From the NCBI RefSeq assembly GCF_002307355.1, contig NZ_CP017481.1, forward strand, positions 2,976,001 to 3,040,000: a DNA stretch of 64,000 nt, in the 5' to 3' direction. A program made the position numbers and the translations under genes. Below the pieces are notes generated by a model. That model was not told the DNA's origin. It searched no databases and worked only from the letters and a program-made list of their open reading frames with translations. Source of the stretch: Pectobacterium polaris. GTDB lineage: Bacteria; Pseudomonadota; Gammaproteobacteria; Enterobacterales; Enterobacteriaceae. Position 1 is the stretch's first letter, and each line of letters opens with the position of its first letter. Positions 48,318-57,039 of this stretch are shown piece by piece.

Positions 48318-48465
48318 CGGGGAAAAGATAAATCATGAACCCAATACAGCATATATTTCTTACGACCAATGAGACGGTTGTCACCTGATGCGCACAAATT
48401 TTTCGCTTCACAGCAGTACGGTCGTCATTTACAGGCGACCGGTTCACGTATAACACTCGCCTTAA

Positions 48466-48837
48466 TTATTTCTTCAGGATCTGTCCGACATCGATACGAT
48501 TTCCATCCGGATCAGCGAAAACAAATGCTCGAATACCATAATCTTTATCTTGGACACCTTTAACGATCTTGGCACCAATTTCCTGACAAAGGGTGAATAA
48601 GGCATTCGCATCATCAACCAGAAGATGTGCGATAGGATGAGAAGCCGCTTTGTGCTGTGGTTGAAGCGTCAAATGTAATTCAGCCTCTTCACGCTTTAAT
48701 ATCATAAAGCCAACAGGATCCCCGTTTTCAAAAACCTTCTTAAAATCCAGTCCATTGATATAGAACTCTTGAGAAACCAAGATGTTTTTGACGGGTAACA
48801 CGGTTGCTATACGACCAAATCTGACATCATGCTGCAT
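48466..48837 (-). CDS. VOC/glyoxalase-family protein
   Basis: 123 aa from ATG 48837, with GAGG 7-10 bases before it; a TTG start at 48858 is possible but weaker. Typical VOC pattern: VLPVKNILVSQEFYINGLDF, then HLLVDDANALFTLCQEIGAKIV and VFADPDGNRIDVGQIL at the end, with metal-ligand candidates in FADPDGNRI. Resembles bleomycin-resistance-type dimeric proteins. Substrate unknown. Confidence 0.82.
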   Translation of the reverse strand: MQHDVRFGRIATVLPVKNILVSQEFYINGLDFKKVFENGDPVGFMILKREEAELHLTLQPQHKAASHPIAHLLVDDANALFTLCQEIGAKIVKGVQDKDYGIRAFVFADPDGNRIDVGQILKK

Positions 48838-49080
48838 GATCAACCTCGCGATTGACAATGAATCAAAAGCATAGCGTCAGACGGTGCCGAAGCTAAATGA
48901 CTGGGCGGTGCCAGATGAGTTACTAGGGTATAAGATTTACGGCCTATGTGAAATGGAAACTTGTGCGCTGCTATGGCCAGATCTTATTTATTAACGCTTC
49001 ATCATGTGCGTAAAATCTGCTTTTATTTAATCATCTCTTATTTTATGACGGGTTATTCCCCCAGTGAAATACAGACGAAA

Positions 49081-49108
49081 AAAAACCAACCGTAAGAGGT
49101 TGGTTTTT
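49081..49108 (-). terminator. Original terminator of proL, separated by the island
   Basis: Perfect 11-bp stem AAAAACCAACC / GGTTGGTTTTT with a 6-base loop. On the minus strand it lies just after the left att copy of the tRNA end, which fits its being the ancestral proL terminator now 9.4 kb from the tRNA. Confidence 0.75.
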
Positions 49109-49116
49109 CTGGGATT

Positions 49117-49138
49117 ATTTGGTCGGCACGAGAGGATT
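49117..49138. repeat. Left attachment site (copy of proL 3' end)
   Basis: 22 bases identical to 58483-58504, starting ATTTGGTCGGCACGAGAGG. It is what remains of the tRNA end after element insertion. Confidence 0.88.
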
Positions 49139-49197
49139 AAAGTTGTTTGTTTAAGTTTTTGAAAAATAATAATTATTAGTTTTATTAGCATGATGGC

Positions 49198-49221
49198 TAT
49201 GCCTATAGCTATGCCTAAAAA
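49198..49221 (+). repeat. Left copy of 24-bp internal repeat, probable integrase arm site
   Basis: Contains TATGCCTATA-G-CTATGCC then A5; the same 24 bases with one mismatch occur at 58332-58355 near the integrase. Each copy holds two TATGCC hexamers. Placement just inside each end suggests integrase arm-type binding sites. Confidence 0.6.
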
Positions 49222-49396
49222 TCGAAGTCATCCCATCAACAGAAAACATTGGCTCAAACTTCGAACCTTCAGACGATAAAGTATGACATTAGGCCAACGC
49301 TATTCAAGTGACAGGAAAACTGGAAAGGGTGATGAGTAGCTAGTCATTCAGTCTAAGTCAACTATCCTTTCTGGACGGAAGAATAGAAGACACTGG

Positions 49397-50260
49397 ATGG
49401 CAATAATGAAAAACTTGTCGGACAAAGACATTAAAGAAATCAAAGAATGGCTAAATATCGATACCTATCGGCAGTTTGAAAACATATCTCTTGGGCGGCT
49501 TTATCACGAGCTAGTGATGCGGTCATTGTTTTTTAGATCTGACCCTGGGGATGTTGAAATCAGGCTGGCAGAAATTTATACCAAAAGTCTTTTTAGTGGA
49601 GAACCCTTCCTCATTACGGATAGCTATATGGAGCTCCTTGCAATAGACAATATGCTTTTTCCATCCCCACACTTCTCTATAACAACGACCGGAAGACTGG
49701 CTGATCTTTGTATACACGGTATGAATGATTCGTTGTTTTCCTGGGATGCAAAAAGTGATGAGTATCGTGTGACAAAAGAATTCGCAAATACGCCCATCGC
49801 TAAGACATTACCTGTATTTTTTAAAAACAGCATAATGATTGAGATAGATTTCGCCAGTGGCACTGACGAAGAAATCATCGGATCTCTGAGAGAGATGCTC
49901 CCACAGTGGCGTAAAATATGGGGCATTGAAGAAGATTTATCAAATACTGTTCGCTTTGGCTATGGAACGATCAAGAAAATTATCAATTACAGGCTGATCC
50001 CGATGATCGACATACTGATATGGGCAAAGCACCATGATATCCGTGTGTCAGATGAGCATCTTTCATCACTGCTCTATGACCATGCGGATAAAGAAGGGAG
50101 AATCAGAGCGAATAACCAAATAAAAGATACCGATAGACCACTGGCGTTAAAAGCGGTCTGCAAGCCATTCATCATTCAGTTTCATCATTTTCTTAACAAG
50201 AACAACCATTTGAAAGAAATGCGGGTTTCGGATGTTATAACGCTTGCAGACAAGGACTAA
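49397..50260 (+). CDS. DUF6387-like island protein
   Basis: 287 aa, MAIMKNLSDKDIKEIKEWLN onward; a second ATG at 49406 is equally possible. A polar, helical protein with no motif I can tie to a known activity. Its context (beside AlpA at the end of an integrative element) matches the DUF6387 family common in proL/proteobacterial islands, so I name it with moderate confidence. Confidence 0.6.
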   Translation: MAIMKNLSDKDIKEIKEWLNIDTYRQFENISLGRLYHELVMRSLFFRSDPGDVEIRLAEIYTKSLFSGEPFLITDSYMELLAIDNMLFPSPHFSITTTGRLADLCIHGMNDSLFSWDAKSDEYRVTKEFANTPIAKTLPVFFKNSIMIEIDFASGTDEEIIGSLREMLPQWRKIWGIEEDLSNTVRFGYGTIKKIINYRLIPMIDILIWAKHHDIRVSDEHLSSLLYDHADKEGRIRANNQIKDTDRPLALKAVCKPFIIQFHHFLNKNNHLKEMRVSDVITLADKD

Positions 50261-50345
50261 AAACAGGCGAATTCTGGATGTGCTGAAATTCGCTTGTGAT
50301 CCCCTGATCTTTTCATATAGTCTCTTCTAAAAGCGGGGAGAGACT

Positions 50346-50548
50346 ATGAATACCCAGAATCGCCTTATTCTAACCCCGAAGTAATGAGAAAAACCGGCTT
50401 TGGAAAAGCCTGGATCTATCGCCTTATTAGTGAAGAGCGTTTTCCCCGACCTGTAAAAATTGGGAGTCGTGCTGTCGCATTTGTTGAAAATGAAATTGAT
50501 GAATGGATATTGACTGCTATCGAAAAAAGAAAAATCTTGAAAGTGTAA
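50346..50548 (+). pseudogene. AlpA-like excisionase/regulator, one frameshift
   Basis: The sequence opens MNTQNRLILTP, stops at 50382-50384 in that frame, and continues one register away as EVMRKTGFGKAWIYRLISEE and FPRPVKIGSRAVAFVENEID to TAA at 50546. One added G (CCG-GAA) restores a normal AlpA of about 67 aa with a MerR-like helix-turn-helix. AlpA proteins activate P4-type integrases or excision. A shorter product from the ATG at 50384 would miss the N-terminus. Confidence 0.75.
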
Positions 50549-50669
50549 AGAATTTCCGTGAATAAAGGCTATATATTTTACAAAATATTTTACATATTAT
50601 AAGGAAGCCTTTTATTTAAAGGCTTTGCAGGGAGTTAATAAGTCTAAGGTGATCTTAATCTAAAAACTT

Positions 50670-50870
50670 ATGTTTTATACTGGTTTGCTATCAAATGATT
50701 CAAGCTCTTTTCATCGTGCAAGTTTTGATGTGCAGGCCACATCAGAACTATTGGAGTTTTTGATAGATAAAGCAAAATTCAGTCATTGGAGTGAAGTTTG
50801 CCAAGTATCTCAAATTAATTTATCTCTGAAAAAAGAACATAATTCGCCAACTCAAGGAGAGCTATGGTGA
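50670..50870 (+). CDS. Small unknown protein upstream of the ATPase
   Basis: 66 aa (MFYTGLLSNDSSSFHRASFD), overlapping the ATPase start. No recognised motif, AT-rich, weak ribosome site. It may be the C-terminal remnant of a larger gene or a small partner of the ATPase. Confidence 0.4.
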   Translation: MFYTGLLSNDSSSFHRASFDVQATSELLEFLIDKAKFSHWSEVCQVSQINLSLKKEHNSPTQGELW

Positions 50871-51445
50871 GAAAGTTTTTAATAGGTATAGCAGGAACAC
50901 ACTCAACCGGTAAAAGTTCTTTTTGCAATATTTTGAGTAAAAATCTATTAGCTATCGGTGTTAAAGTTTCAAAAGTTCCATCTTTTGGTAAGTTGGCTTT
51001 GGAATTAGGAATACCTTTATTAAGAGATCATACTTTCGAATCGACACTTTGGTTTATTAATAAAACCTTGGAAGAGAAAGAAAATGCCATGAGGAATTCA
51101 GATGTAGTTATTGTTGAACGTCCTGAAATTGATTCTTTTGCATATTGGAAAGCAGCCATAGATTATAACAAGAAAGACTGGATTCCAGAAGAAAGAGAAA
51201 AAATAGAGTCTCTTGTTCTAGAAAATACCAAAGACTATACTCACCTTTTCGCAACGAAGTTAAATCCCCTGATCCCACTAGCTCCTGGGAGAGATGATGA
51301 TGTTAAATTTCGTAAAAGTGTGGACTTTCATTTACACCAATTAACTCAATCACTACCTAATAAAATTACTATTCTTAGATCTGATGAGCATGAGAATACC
51401 TTGTTAAAGTTATACGACGAAATAACCACCGCATTAAGGACTTAA
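50864..51445 (+). CDS. P-loop ATPase (AAA_28/NadR-like)
   Basis: 193 aa. Walker A GTHSTGKS (11-18) at the N-terminus, Walker B-like DVVIVERPEID (about 85). The fold type resembles AAA_28 and NadR-kinase-like NTPases, which phosphorylate small molecules or act as switches. AGGAGAG precedes its ATG. It is AT-rich and coupled to the aldo-keto reductase immediately downstream. Confidence 0.75.
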   Translation: MVRKFLIGIAGTHSTGKSSFCNILSKNLLAIGVKVSKVPSFGKLALELGIPLLRDHTFESTLWFINKTLEEKENAMRNSDVVIVERPEIDSFAYWKAAIDYNKKDWIPEEREKIESLVLENTKDYTHLFATKLNPLIPLAPGRDDDVKFRKSVDFHLHQLTQSLPNKITILRSDEHENTLLKLYDEITTALRT

Positions 51446-52258
51446 ATGAACTACTCTCTTTCAGGAAATATAATAGGTAGAAGTGTTTGTAGAATAGGCT
51501 ATGGAGCTATGCGCATTACTGGCCCAGACATATGGGGGCCTCCATCTAATGAGCAGGAAATCATTGACATAATTAGATTTGCAATTGATTTAGGTGTACA
51601 ACATATTGATACTGCTGATGCATATGGCCCATATATCTCAGAAGAGCTGATTAAAAAAGCGTTATATCCTTACAATGATAATTTACTAATCGCAACAAAA
51701 GGGGGCTTCATGAGAGATGGTCCTGGGCTGTGGGTGCCTAATGGCGATCCACTTTATCTTAGACGATGTATTGAAGGCAGCTTGAGCCGGTTGAAATTAG
51801 AAGCTATAGATTTATATTATCTACACCGTGTTGATGAAAAAATACCAATATCCGAACAGGTCGGTGAGTTATCTAATATGAAAAAAGAAGGTAAAATAAA
51901 AAACATTGGGCTATCAAAAGTAACTTTGGATCAAATAAAAGAATCAGTGAAAATAGATAAAATAGCAGCTATCCAAAATAAATTTAATAGATTATACCGA
52001 CATGAATCAGAAGGTATAATAAAGTGGTGCGAGGAAGAGAATGTGGCATTTGTACCATATGCACCTTTTGGAATTGGAGCGTGCATCGATTATACAGCGA
52101 TGAATAGTACTGAAATACTCAGTGGGCAGGCGGCAGTTAATGAAATTTCTTGGCTGTTAGATTACTCGCCTAATATTTTTCCAATACCGAGTACAACTAA
52201 TATTAAGCATCTAAAACAAAATCTTAATATACTATATAGTCAACGAAATAAAACTTAA
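51446..52258 (+). CDS. Aldo-keto reductase
   Basis: 270 aa, starting right after the ATPase stop. The complete AKR tetrad is visible: Asp55, Tyr60 (HIDTADAYG), Lys85 (ATKGG), His127 (YYLHRVD). The NADPH end (SWLLDYSPNIFPIPSTTN) is present. It reduces carbonyl compounds with NADPH. Coupling to an ATPase in an AT-rich mobile cassette is unusual and its role is open. Confidence 0.85.
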   Translation: MNYSLSGNIIGRSVCRIGYGAMRITGPDIWGPPSNEQEIIDIIRFAIDLGVQHIDTADAYGPYISEELIKKALYPYNDNLLIATKGGFMRDGPGLWVPNGDPLYLRRCIEGSLSRLKLEAIDLYYLHRVDEKIPISEQVGELSNMKKEGKIKNIGLSKVTLDQIKESVKIDKIAAIQNKFNRLYRHESEGIIKWCEEENVAFVPYAPFGIGACIDYTAMNSTEILSGQAAVNEISWLLDYSPNIFPIPSTTNIKHLKQNLNILYSQRNKT

Positions 52259-52529
52259 TGGCACGAATGTATGAAGTTGTTTAGTTGGGGATGTCTTAAT
52301 TTTTAAACTTAGAGGTAATATTAAAATTTTACTACTTAATTAATCTTTTCCTGCGCCACTGGTGTGTACGAAATAATACTCACAATATCCTTTTTAGCCT
52401 AGAGAGACACCATCAGGCAGCTATGAGGGAAGTATAGCCATCCATACTCTGAATCACTTAAAAGTGTAATTATCAGGGGGGCTATATCTGTCACTTAGCT
52501 ATCTACTAGAGTTAATTGGCACCAAAACG

Positions 52530-52706
52530 CTAATGTCTGTAATGCTTTAAATACATTTCAACAAACACATCACGAGGTTCAACTTCACTACCAAGAAGCT
52601 GCTTCTTAAACTCGTATATTAGGGTTATTTCGTTCTCAGTCAACGGGGAACGCCCATCGTAGTTTACGAATGAGCAAATCGATTCACTGAGCTCTTTGAT
52701 ATCCAT
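52530..52706 (-). CDS. Small unknown protein beside hcp
   Basis: 58 aa, MDIKELSESICSFVNYDGRS onward, ending MYLKHYRH, with AGGATGAT upstream. Acidic/hydrophobic pattern of a small folded protein; I do not recognise a family. Divergent from hcp, sharing a 91-base interval; the rest of 52259-52529 shows nothing. Confidence 0.6.
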   Translation of the reverse strand: MDIKELSESICSFVNYDGRSPLTENEITLIYEFKKQLLGSEVEPRDVFVEMYLKHYRH

Positions 52707-52797
52707 ATCATCCTAATCATTACAATTGCATCAATGGCCTTGTGTGTGCATTAACGATAATATCCACAATGCTTAAACCATTAAAAAGGAAATTTAT

Positions 52798-53283
52798 ATG
52801 GCTAATTATGCATACATGACTATCGAAGGTAAATCTCAGGGATTGATTTCTGAGGGCTGCTCCACATTAGAATCTATCGGCAACCGATATCAGGCAGGGC
52901 ACACCGATGAAATCATGATTTTGGCTTTTAACCATATGATGAGTAATGACGGCCATGCCGTCCATAATCCGATCACCCTGGTAAAACCTATCGATAAGTC
53001 AACGCCGTTACTGGCAATGGCATTGAACGAGCAAGAGAAGGTCAAAGTGCTGCTCGACTTTTACCGCACCACGCAACATGCCAAACAAGAGAAATTTTTC
53101 TCCATTCAGATCAATGATGGACTCATATCAGATATCAACCTCGTCATGCCCAATATCATTGATGATGGTGCTGGCCTGATATTGGAGCATATCTCTATCA
53201 GGTATAAAGATGTGACATGGACGCACCACAAAGCAGGAACATCTGGTTATGCATTGTGGGAAATGACTAAGTTCATGAACTAA
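52798..53283 (+). CDS. hcp: Hcp-family type VI secretion protein
   Basis: 161 aa, MANYAYMTIEGKSQGLISEG onward, with LVKPIDKSTPLLAMALNEQE and LEHISIRYKDVTWTHHKAGT: the Hcp ring fold. AAGGAAA precedes the ATG. Hcp rings stack to form the T6SS inner tube and can carry effectors. No other T6SS gene lies here, so it is an orphan that would rely on an apparatus elsewhere. Confidence 0.92.
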   Translation: MANYAYMTIEGKSQGLISEGCSTLESIGNRYQAGHTDEIMILAFNHMMSNDGHAVHNPITLVKPIDKSTPLLAMALNEQEKVKVLLDFYRTTQHAKQEKFFSIQINDGLISDINLVMPNIIDDGAGLILEHISIRYKDVTWTHHKAGTSGYALWEMTKFMN

Positions 53284-53619
53284 ACAAATTCGGAGGCAAT
53301 TCTGTATTTATTTGTATGAACAGACACTTTTGTGGATCAGTGCCATATCTAGTTAGCTAGGGAATTTTGTACCAAAAATGAAGGATGCCAATTATGTAGA
53401 AAATTAATTATAGATAAGTATCTCAAATTTCATATACAGCATGTTATTTTAAAGCTAATTTTTAAGTGGGAGATTATAATGATTAAACTTAACATTTAAA
53501 TGATTTATTAAAAAATGTAACTTACACTATTGTTTATGTTTACTTGTCTAAGATTTTAATTGAGTAATCTAAATATAGTGCATTCTGAAAAACAGTAAAG
53601 ATAAAAGGATTTGAAATTT
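53284..53619. other. AT-rich gap between hcp and nuclease-domain gene
   Basis: 336 bases, no gene seen. Very AT-rich upstream of the next gene; a promoter is likely but cannot be fixed. Confidence 0.4.
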
Positions 53620-55767
53620 ATGAAAGAGTTTTTGATATACATAGATAATATTTCACATAAAAAAATTGAAGAAAAGGTTCTTCAAGAAAATATTCTAAAA
53701 ATAAATAATTTGCTTGATGGCTTTACAGTTAGAAATAAATATAAATTATTAACTTCATGTATAATTGATTTAATAGAATCAATAAGGAAAAGAGATTTCA
53801 AGGAATCATATGGATTAGCTAGATTTATATTTTTATGTAATTTTGACGGACAGATAGGATTAGTAAGAAAACTTGGAGCATTTAGAACTTCAAAATATGG
53901 CTATAATAAAAATTTGCTCACAAATATTATATTTGATATTTATCAAAGGAGAGATTTTACAGATGAAGATAACAGATACATAACAAGTGTCATCTCGTTG
54001 TCACTATTATCCTCTGACATTTTGTCACTTAAAAATAGAATACAGTCGTTTGTTAAATCAAGACCTAACTTTCTAAAGAATGCACTTGCTATAGCTGAAG
54101 TTAAATTTCGTGATATAGATAACCTTAACGAAGATAATAAAAGGAATTTTAGAGATGATTTATATTATCTTAGTAGGGAAACCGTCGTGTCTTCTATTTC
54201 ATATACTTTGCAATTATTAAAGGAGGTTAAGACTGATGTCGCGAATAAGGATAGTATTTATGTTGAAGAATGTAGTATGGATGAGGCTTATTTAAAAATA
54301 TTTTATGATGCTTATTTGATTCAGTTATTCAATGATGCTGAAATTAATGTTGATTTCTTCTGCTATGATGCTGACCTTGTAAAAGATAATGGAGTTGTTA
54401 TTCATAACAAAGATTTTGAGTATTCATTACGTCAAGGGTATGCAAAATCTGATCTAAGATGGCAATCTATATTATTAAAATTATTAAATGATCCTTCTTT
54501 TAGAAAGGAAGATAGTTTCTCCTATTTTATGGAAGATTTTTGTGAAAATGGTTTTGCTGAAGAACATTTATACTCAATAGTTCAAAAACCAATTGAACGT
54601 ATTGTTTTAGTTATGTCAATTTTCGTAGATAATATGGATTTATTCTCTAAAGATCATCTTTTCTTTGAAGAAAGAGCTATGTTATGGACTTTATCATTAG
54701 AGAATTATAATGTTGATTTTATAAATAAAAAATTATATAAGGACTTTAACGCATTAGATATTATAAAAATACAAAGATTTTTCGGATACCTTAGTTATGT
54801 CTATAATTATGCTTACAATAATCTAGTTAATAATAAAGATAAAGATGCAGATATAATCAGGAAAAGATCGGTTCTTCCTGTTATAAAAACGAATGTATTA
54901 GCAGATACTTTTAGTAAAATATGTGGTCACTCAACAGAAGATTGTCTGGATTTTATTTCTAGGATTAGCATTGATTTTTCTGATGAAGATCAGATTGTAG
55001 ATTTGCAGTATAGTCCGATAGTAAAAATGGGAGATTCAAGTCTTATTCTTCCTACTATATTTTCATGTTCAAATTTAATCAGGGCTTTTGCATTAAATGA
55101 AAACGTTCATCTATCATCTTTCGATGATAAAGACTCCATGGTCAATTCAATAAAAAACAGTTTTCAAAAAGCGGGTTTCTATGTGAAGTCTGACTTTAAA
55201 TATGGTAAAGATGAAATAGATATTTTGGCATTTCTTGATGACTCACTGTTTATCTTTGAATGTAAAAACCCATATCATCCTGTAAACTCTTTTGAGTTAC
55301 GAAATACCTACGGTCATATCTTAAAAGGCTTTGATCAAATAAATAAATTCAAGGGCATTCTCAGTAGTGAAGCATCATTAAAGCAGCTACTATCTAATGC
55401 TGGAATAGATTTTAATAAAGTAAATAATATACACTATGGTATTATCAATGCTAATAGAGCTTTGTATGGAATGACAAAAGATAATGTAAAAGTTTATCAT
55501 GCTAATGAATTGATGAATTTTATAGAAACAGGCGAAGTAAATGTTATGGGGCATGTATATAAAATGTGGGAAAGTAATACTTTCACACAAAATGATCTTG
55601 TCAGATTTCTTAAAGGTGATGTTGTTACTTCAGATTTTAAGGAAGTAACTTTAAATTTTCATAATGATTATCAGCTTAGATCTTATTCTATGATTTTCCT
55701 AACACATGCTTTTGAGGTTAAAGATTTACCTAAGACTTACAATAGTAAGTATAAGTTAATTAACTAA
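53620..55767 (+). CDS. Large protein with C-terminal PD-(D/E)XK nuclease signature
   Basis: 715 aa from ATG 53620, with AAAAGGA upstream; a TTG at 53611 lies too close to it. Residues 1-500 are helical and I recognise no domain. Near the C-terminus GKDEIDILAFLDDSLFIFECKN gives Asp534, then Glu547-x-Lys549, the spacing of a PD-(D/E)XK (restriction-endonuclease-like) core, with a Gln-containing helix after it (GFDQINKF). Very AT-rich, unlike its host. No methylase accompanies it. A stand-alone island nuclease of this size is a candidate anti-phage protein (inference). Confidence 0.75.
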   Translation: MKEFLIYIDNISHKKIEEKVLQENILKINNLLDGFTVRNKYKLLTSCIIDLIESIRKRDFKESYGLARFIFLCNFDGQIGLVRKLGAFRTSKYGYNKNLLTNIIFDIYQRRDFTDEDNRYITSVISLSLLSSDILSLKNRIQSFVKSRPNFLKNALAIAEVKFRDIDNLNEDNKRNFRDDLYYLSRETVVSSISYTLQLLKEVKTDVANKDSIYVEECSMDEAYLKIFYDAYLIQLFNDAEINVDFFCYDADLVKDNGVVIHNKDFEYSLRQGYAKSDLRWQSILLKLLNDPSFRKEDSFSYFMEDFCENGFAEEHLYSIVQKPIERIVLVMSIFVDNMDLFSKDHLFFEERAMLWTLSLENYNVDFINKKLYKDFNALDIIKIQRFFGYLSYVYNYAYNNLVNNKDKDADIIRKRSVLPVIKTNVLADTFSKICGHSTEDCLDFISRISIDFSDEDQIVDLQYSPIVKMGDSSLILPTIFSCSNLIRAFALNENVHLSSFDDKDSMVNSIKNSFQKAGFYVKSDFKYGKDEIDILAFLDDSLFIFECKNPYHPVNSFELRNTYGHILKGFDQINKFKGILSSEASLKQLLSNAGIDFNKVNNIHYGIINANRALYGMTKDNVKVYHANELMNFIETGEVNVMGHVYKMWESNTFTQNDLVRFLKGDVVTSDFKEVTLNFHNDYQLRSYSMIFLTHAFEVKDLPKTYNSKYKLIN

Positions 55768-55776
55768 CTAAATTAA

Positions 55777-55836
55777 TCTGATCTGATGGGATATAAGTTT
55801 TAGATACAATTTCTGTCAGATCAGACCTGATTTTTA
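55777..55836 (+). terminator. Terminator after the nuclease-domain gene
   Basis: Perfect 10-bp arms TCTGATCTGA (55777-55786) and TCAGATCAGA (55816-55825) with a 29-base loop, followed by a T-rich stretch. Confidence 0.65.
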
Positions 55837-55939
55837 TTTATCTCCTAGCAGATGATTTATATTTTCATTAAGTTTAGAATACTACTATTCCCGAAATTTA
55901 CACATAGAACGCTGCCAGATAAAATCCGTGCCAATAGAA

Positions 55940-56143
55940 TTATTTTCGCCGATTATACCAGTCGCAAAATTTCCCAAAGATGAACATCAGGATGATTGCA
56001 ACAACCAAGTGATAAACCTTCTCTCTCCATGGCGCATACCCAACAAATACAATGTAGCAAATCCAGAAAAAACAAATCGTTAGTAGTAAAAATCCTAACT
56101 GGTAGGATAAAAATAATAAAACTTTCTTGATGATTTTAAGCAT
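55940..56143 (-). CDS. Small two-span membrane protein
   Basis: 67 aa, two hydrophobic segments (about 10-32 and 43-58) with basic ends (MLKIIKKV, CDWYNRRK). Its start overlaps the end of the preceding gene by 8 bases, so the two are co-translated. Unknown; it could be an immunity-type partner or a membrane anchor. Confidence 0.65.
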   Translation of the reverse strand: MLKIIKKVLLFLSYQLGFLLLTICFFWICYIVFVGYAPWREKVYHLVVAIILMFIFGKFCDWYNRRK

Positions 56144-56777
56144 GAGATTTAATCTTTTCTCCTACTTTATCAATCAATTCATTAAACATATGATCGCCAT
56201 ATATTCTTTTCACTTTTAGTGATACCATGATCGGCTCCACCATTGGTTCGATTAAAAAGAATAAGAAATCAAGATCGTCTTTTCTTAGTGCGTAATAGAC
56301 CTCTGGATTCTCAGCGTTCAGGCTTCTTGAGCGATATATTGATCTCTCTGCCATTCCGCCACCTAACAATATGTAATATGAAAAAACAGAGGGTATACTC
56401 GCCAGATTTCCAATGCGGGTTGCTAACTGCAATACTACCTGAGATACAATGACACTTCCGGTCATCGCACCCGCAGCGCCGTGGTAAATGTTCCGTTTCT
56501 GCGACTCAGATGTGTGTTTGTTGAAGCTATCAAAGATCCTCTTTACAGTTTCATAGATCTTATCGCGTGAAAGAATTCCTCTGTGTATCGCACGGATCAT
56601 TCTTTCCATTTCTCGTGACCGTGCATATCGGGTATCCGTATCAAGAAATGAGTAGGTGAGATAGCCAAAGTTTTTGCTGACTTCACCCACTCCTGACCCT
56701 ATACCTCTGTAATACTCACCGGCTGTAAACAGAAGAACTATTTCATCAGCCAGTTCATCCAAGTCTGCTTCAGTCAT
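56136..56777 (-). CDS. Unknown protein with glycine-rich hydrophobic core
   Basis: 213 aa, MTEADLDELADEIVLLFTAG onward. A central stretch (about 98-145) with YHGAAGAMTGSVIVSQVVLQ and SYYILLGGGMAERS is Gly-rich and membrane-like, flanked by charged helices. I recognise no family. Paired with the small membrane protein downstream, it might be a membrane-active toxin or a structural partner; both are guesses. Confidence 0.6.
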   Translation of the reverse strand: MTEADLDELADEIVLLFTAGEYYRGIGSGVGEVSKNFGYLTYSFLDTDTRYARSREMERMIRAIHRGILSRDKIYETVKRIFDSFNKHTSESQKRNIYHGAAGAMTGSVIVSQVVLQLATRIGNLASIPSVFSYYILLGGGMAERSIYRSRSLNAENPEVYYALRKDDLDFLFFLIEPMVEPIMVSLKVKRIYGDHMFNELIDKVGEKIKSHA

Positions 56778-57039
56778 TGTTATTCCATCCGTGAATTACA
56801 TGATTGCGTCACAAGACTCATTGTAATGGAATCGGCTAGTGACCAGAACACATTCTTATTACATTAATAGGTTGGTAAGTATTTTATTCGAAAGAGGTTT
56901 TTTTAAGGTAGTGGTAAGCTGGACAACGACTTAAAAAGTTTGCCGTTTAGAAACTGAGAATGTAAAGCAATGAACCGAGGTGATAATACAATTTAGCCAT
57001 CCTTGGCCTTAAATCTATCCTTTTTGTGTAAACTCAGAC

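Larger units (their letters stand above)
48838..49396. other. Gap holding the left end of the integrative island
   Basis: 559 bases. No gene is seen. It holds the old proL terminator at 49081, the left att repeat at 49117 and the left copy of an island-internal repeat at 49198. Confidence 0.6.
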
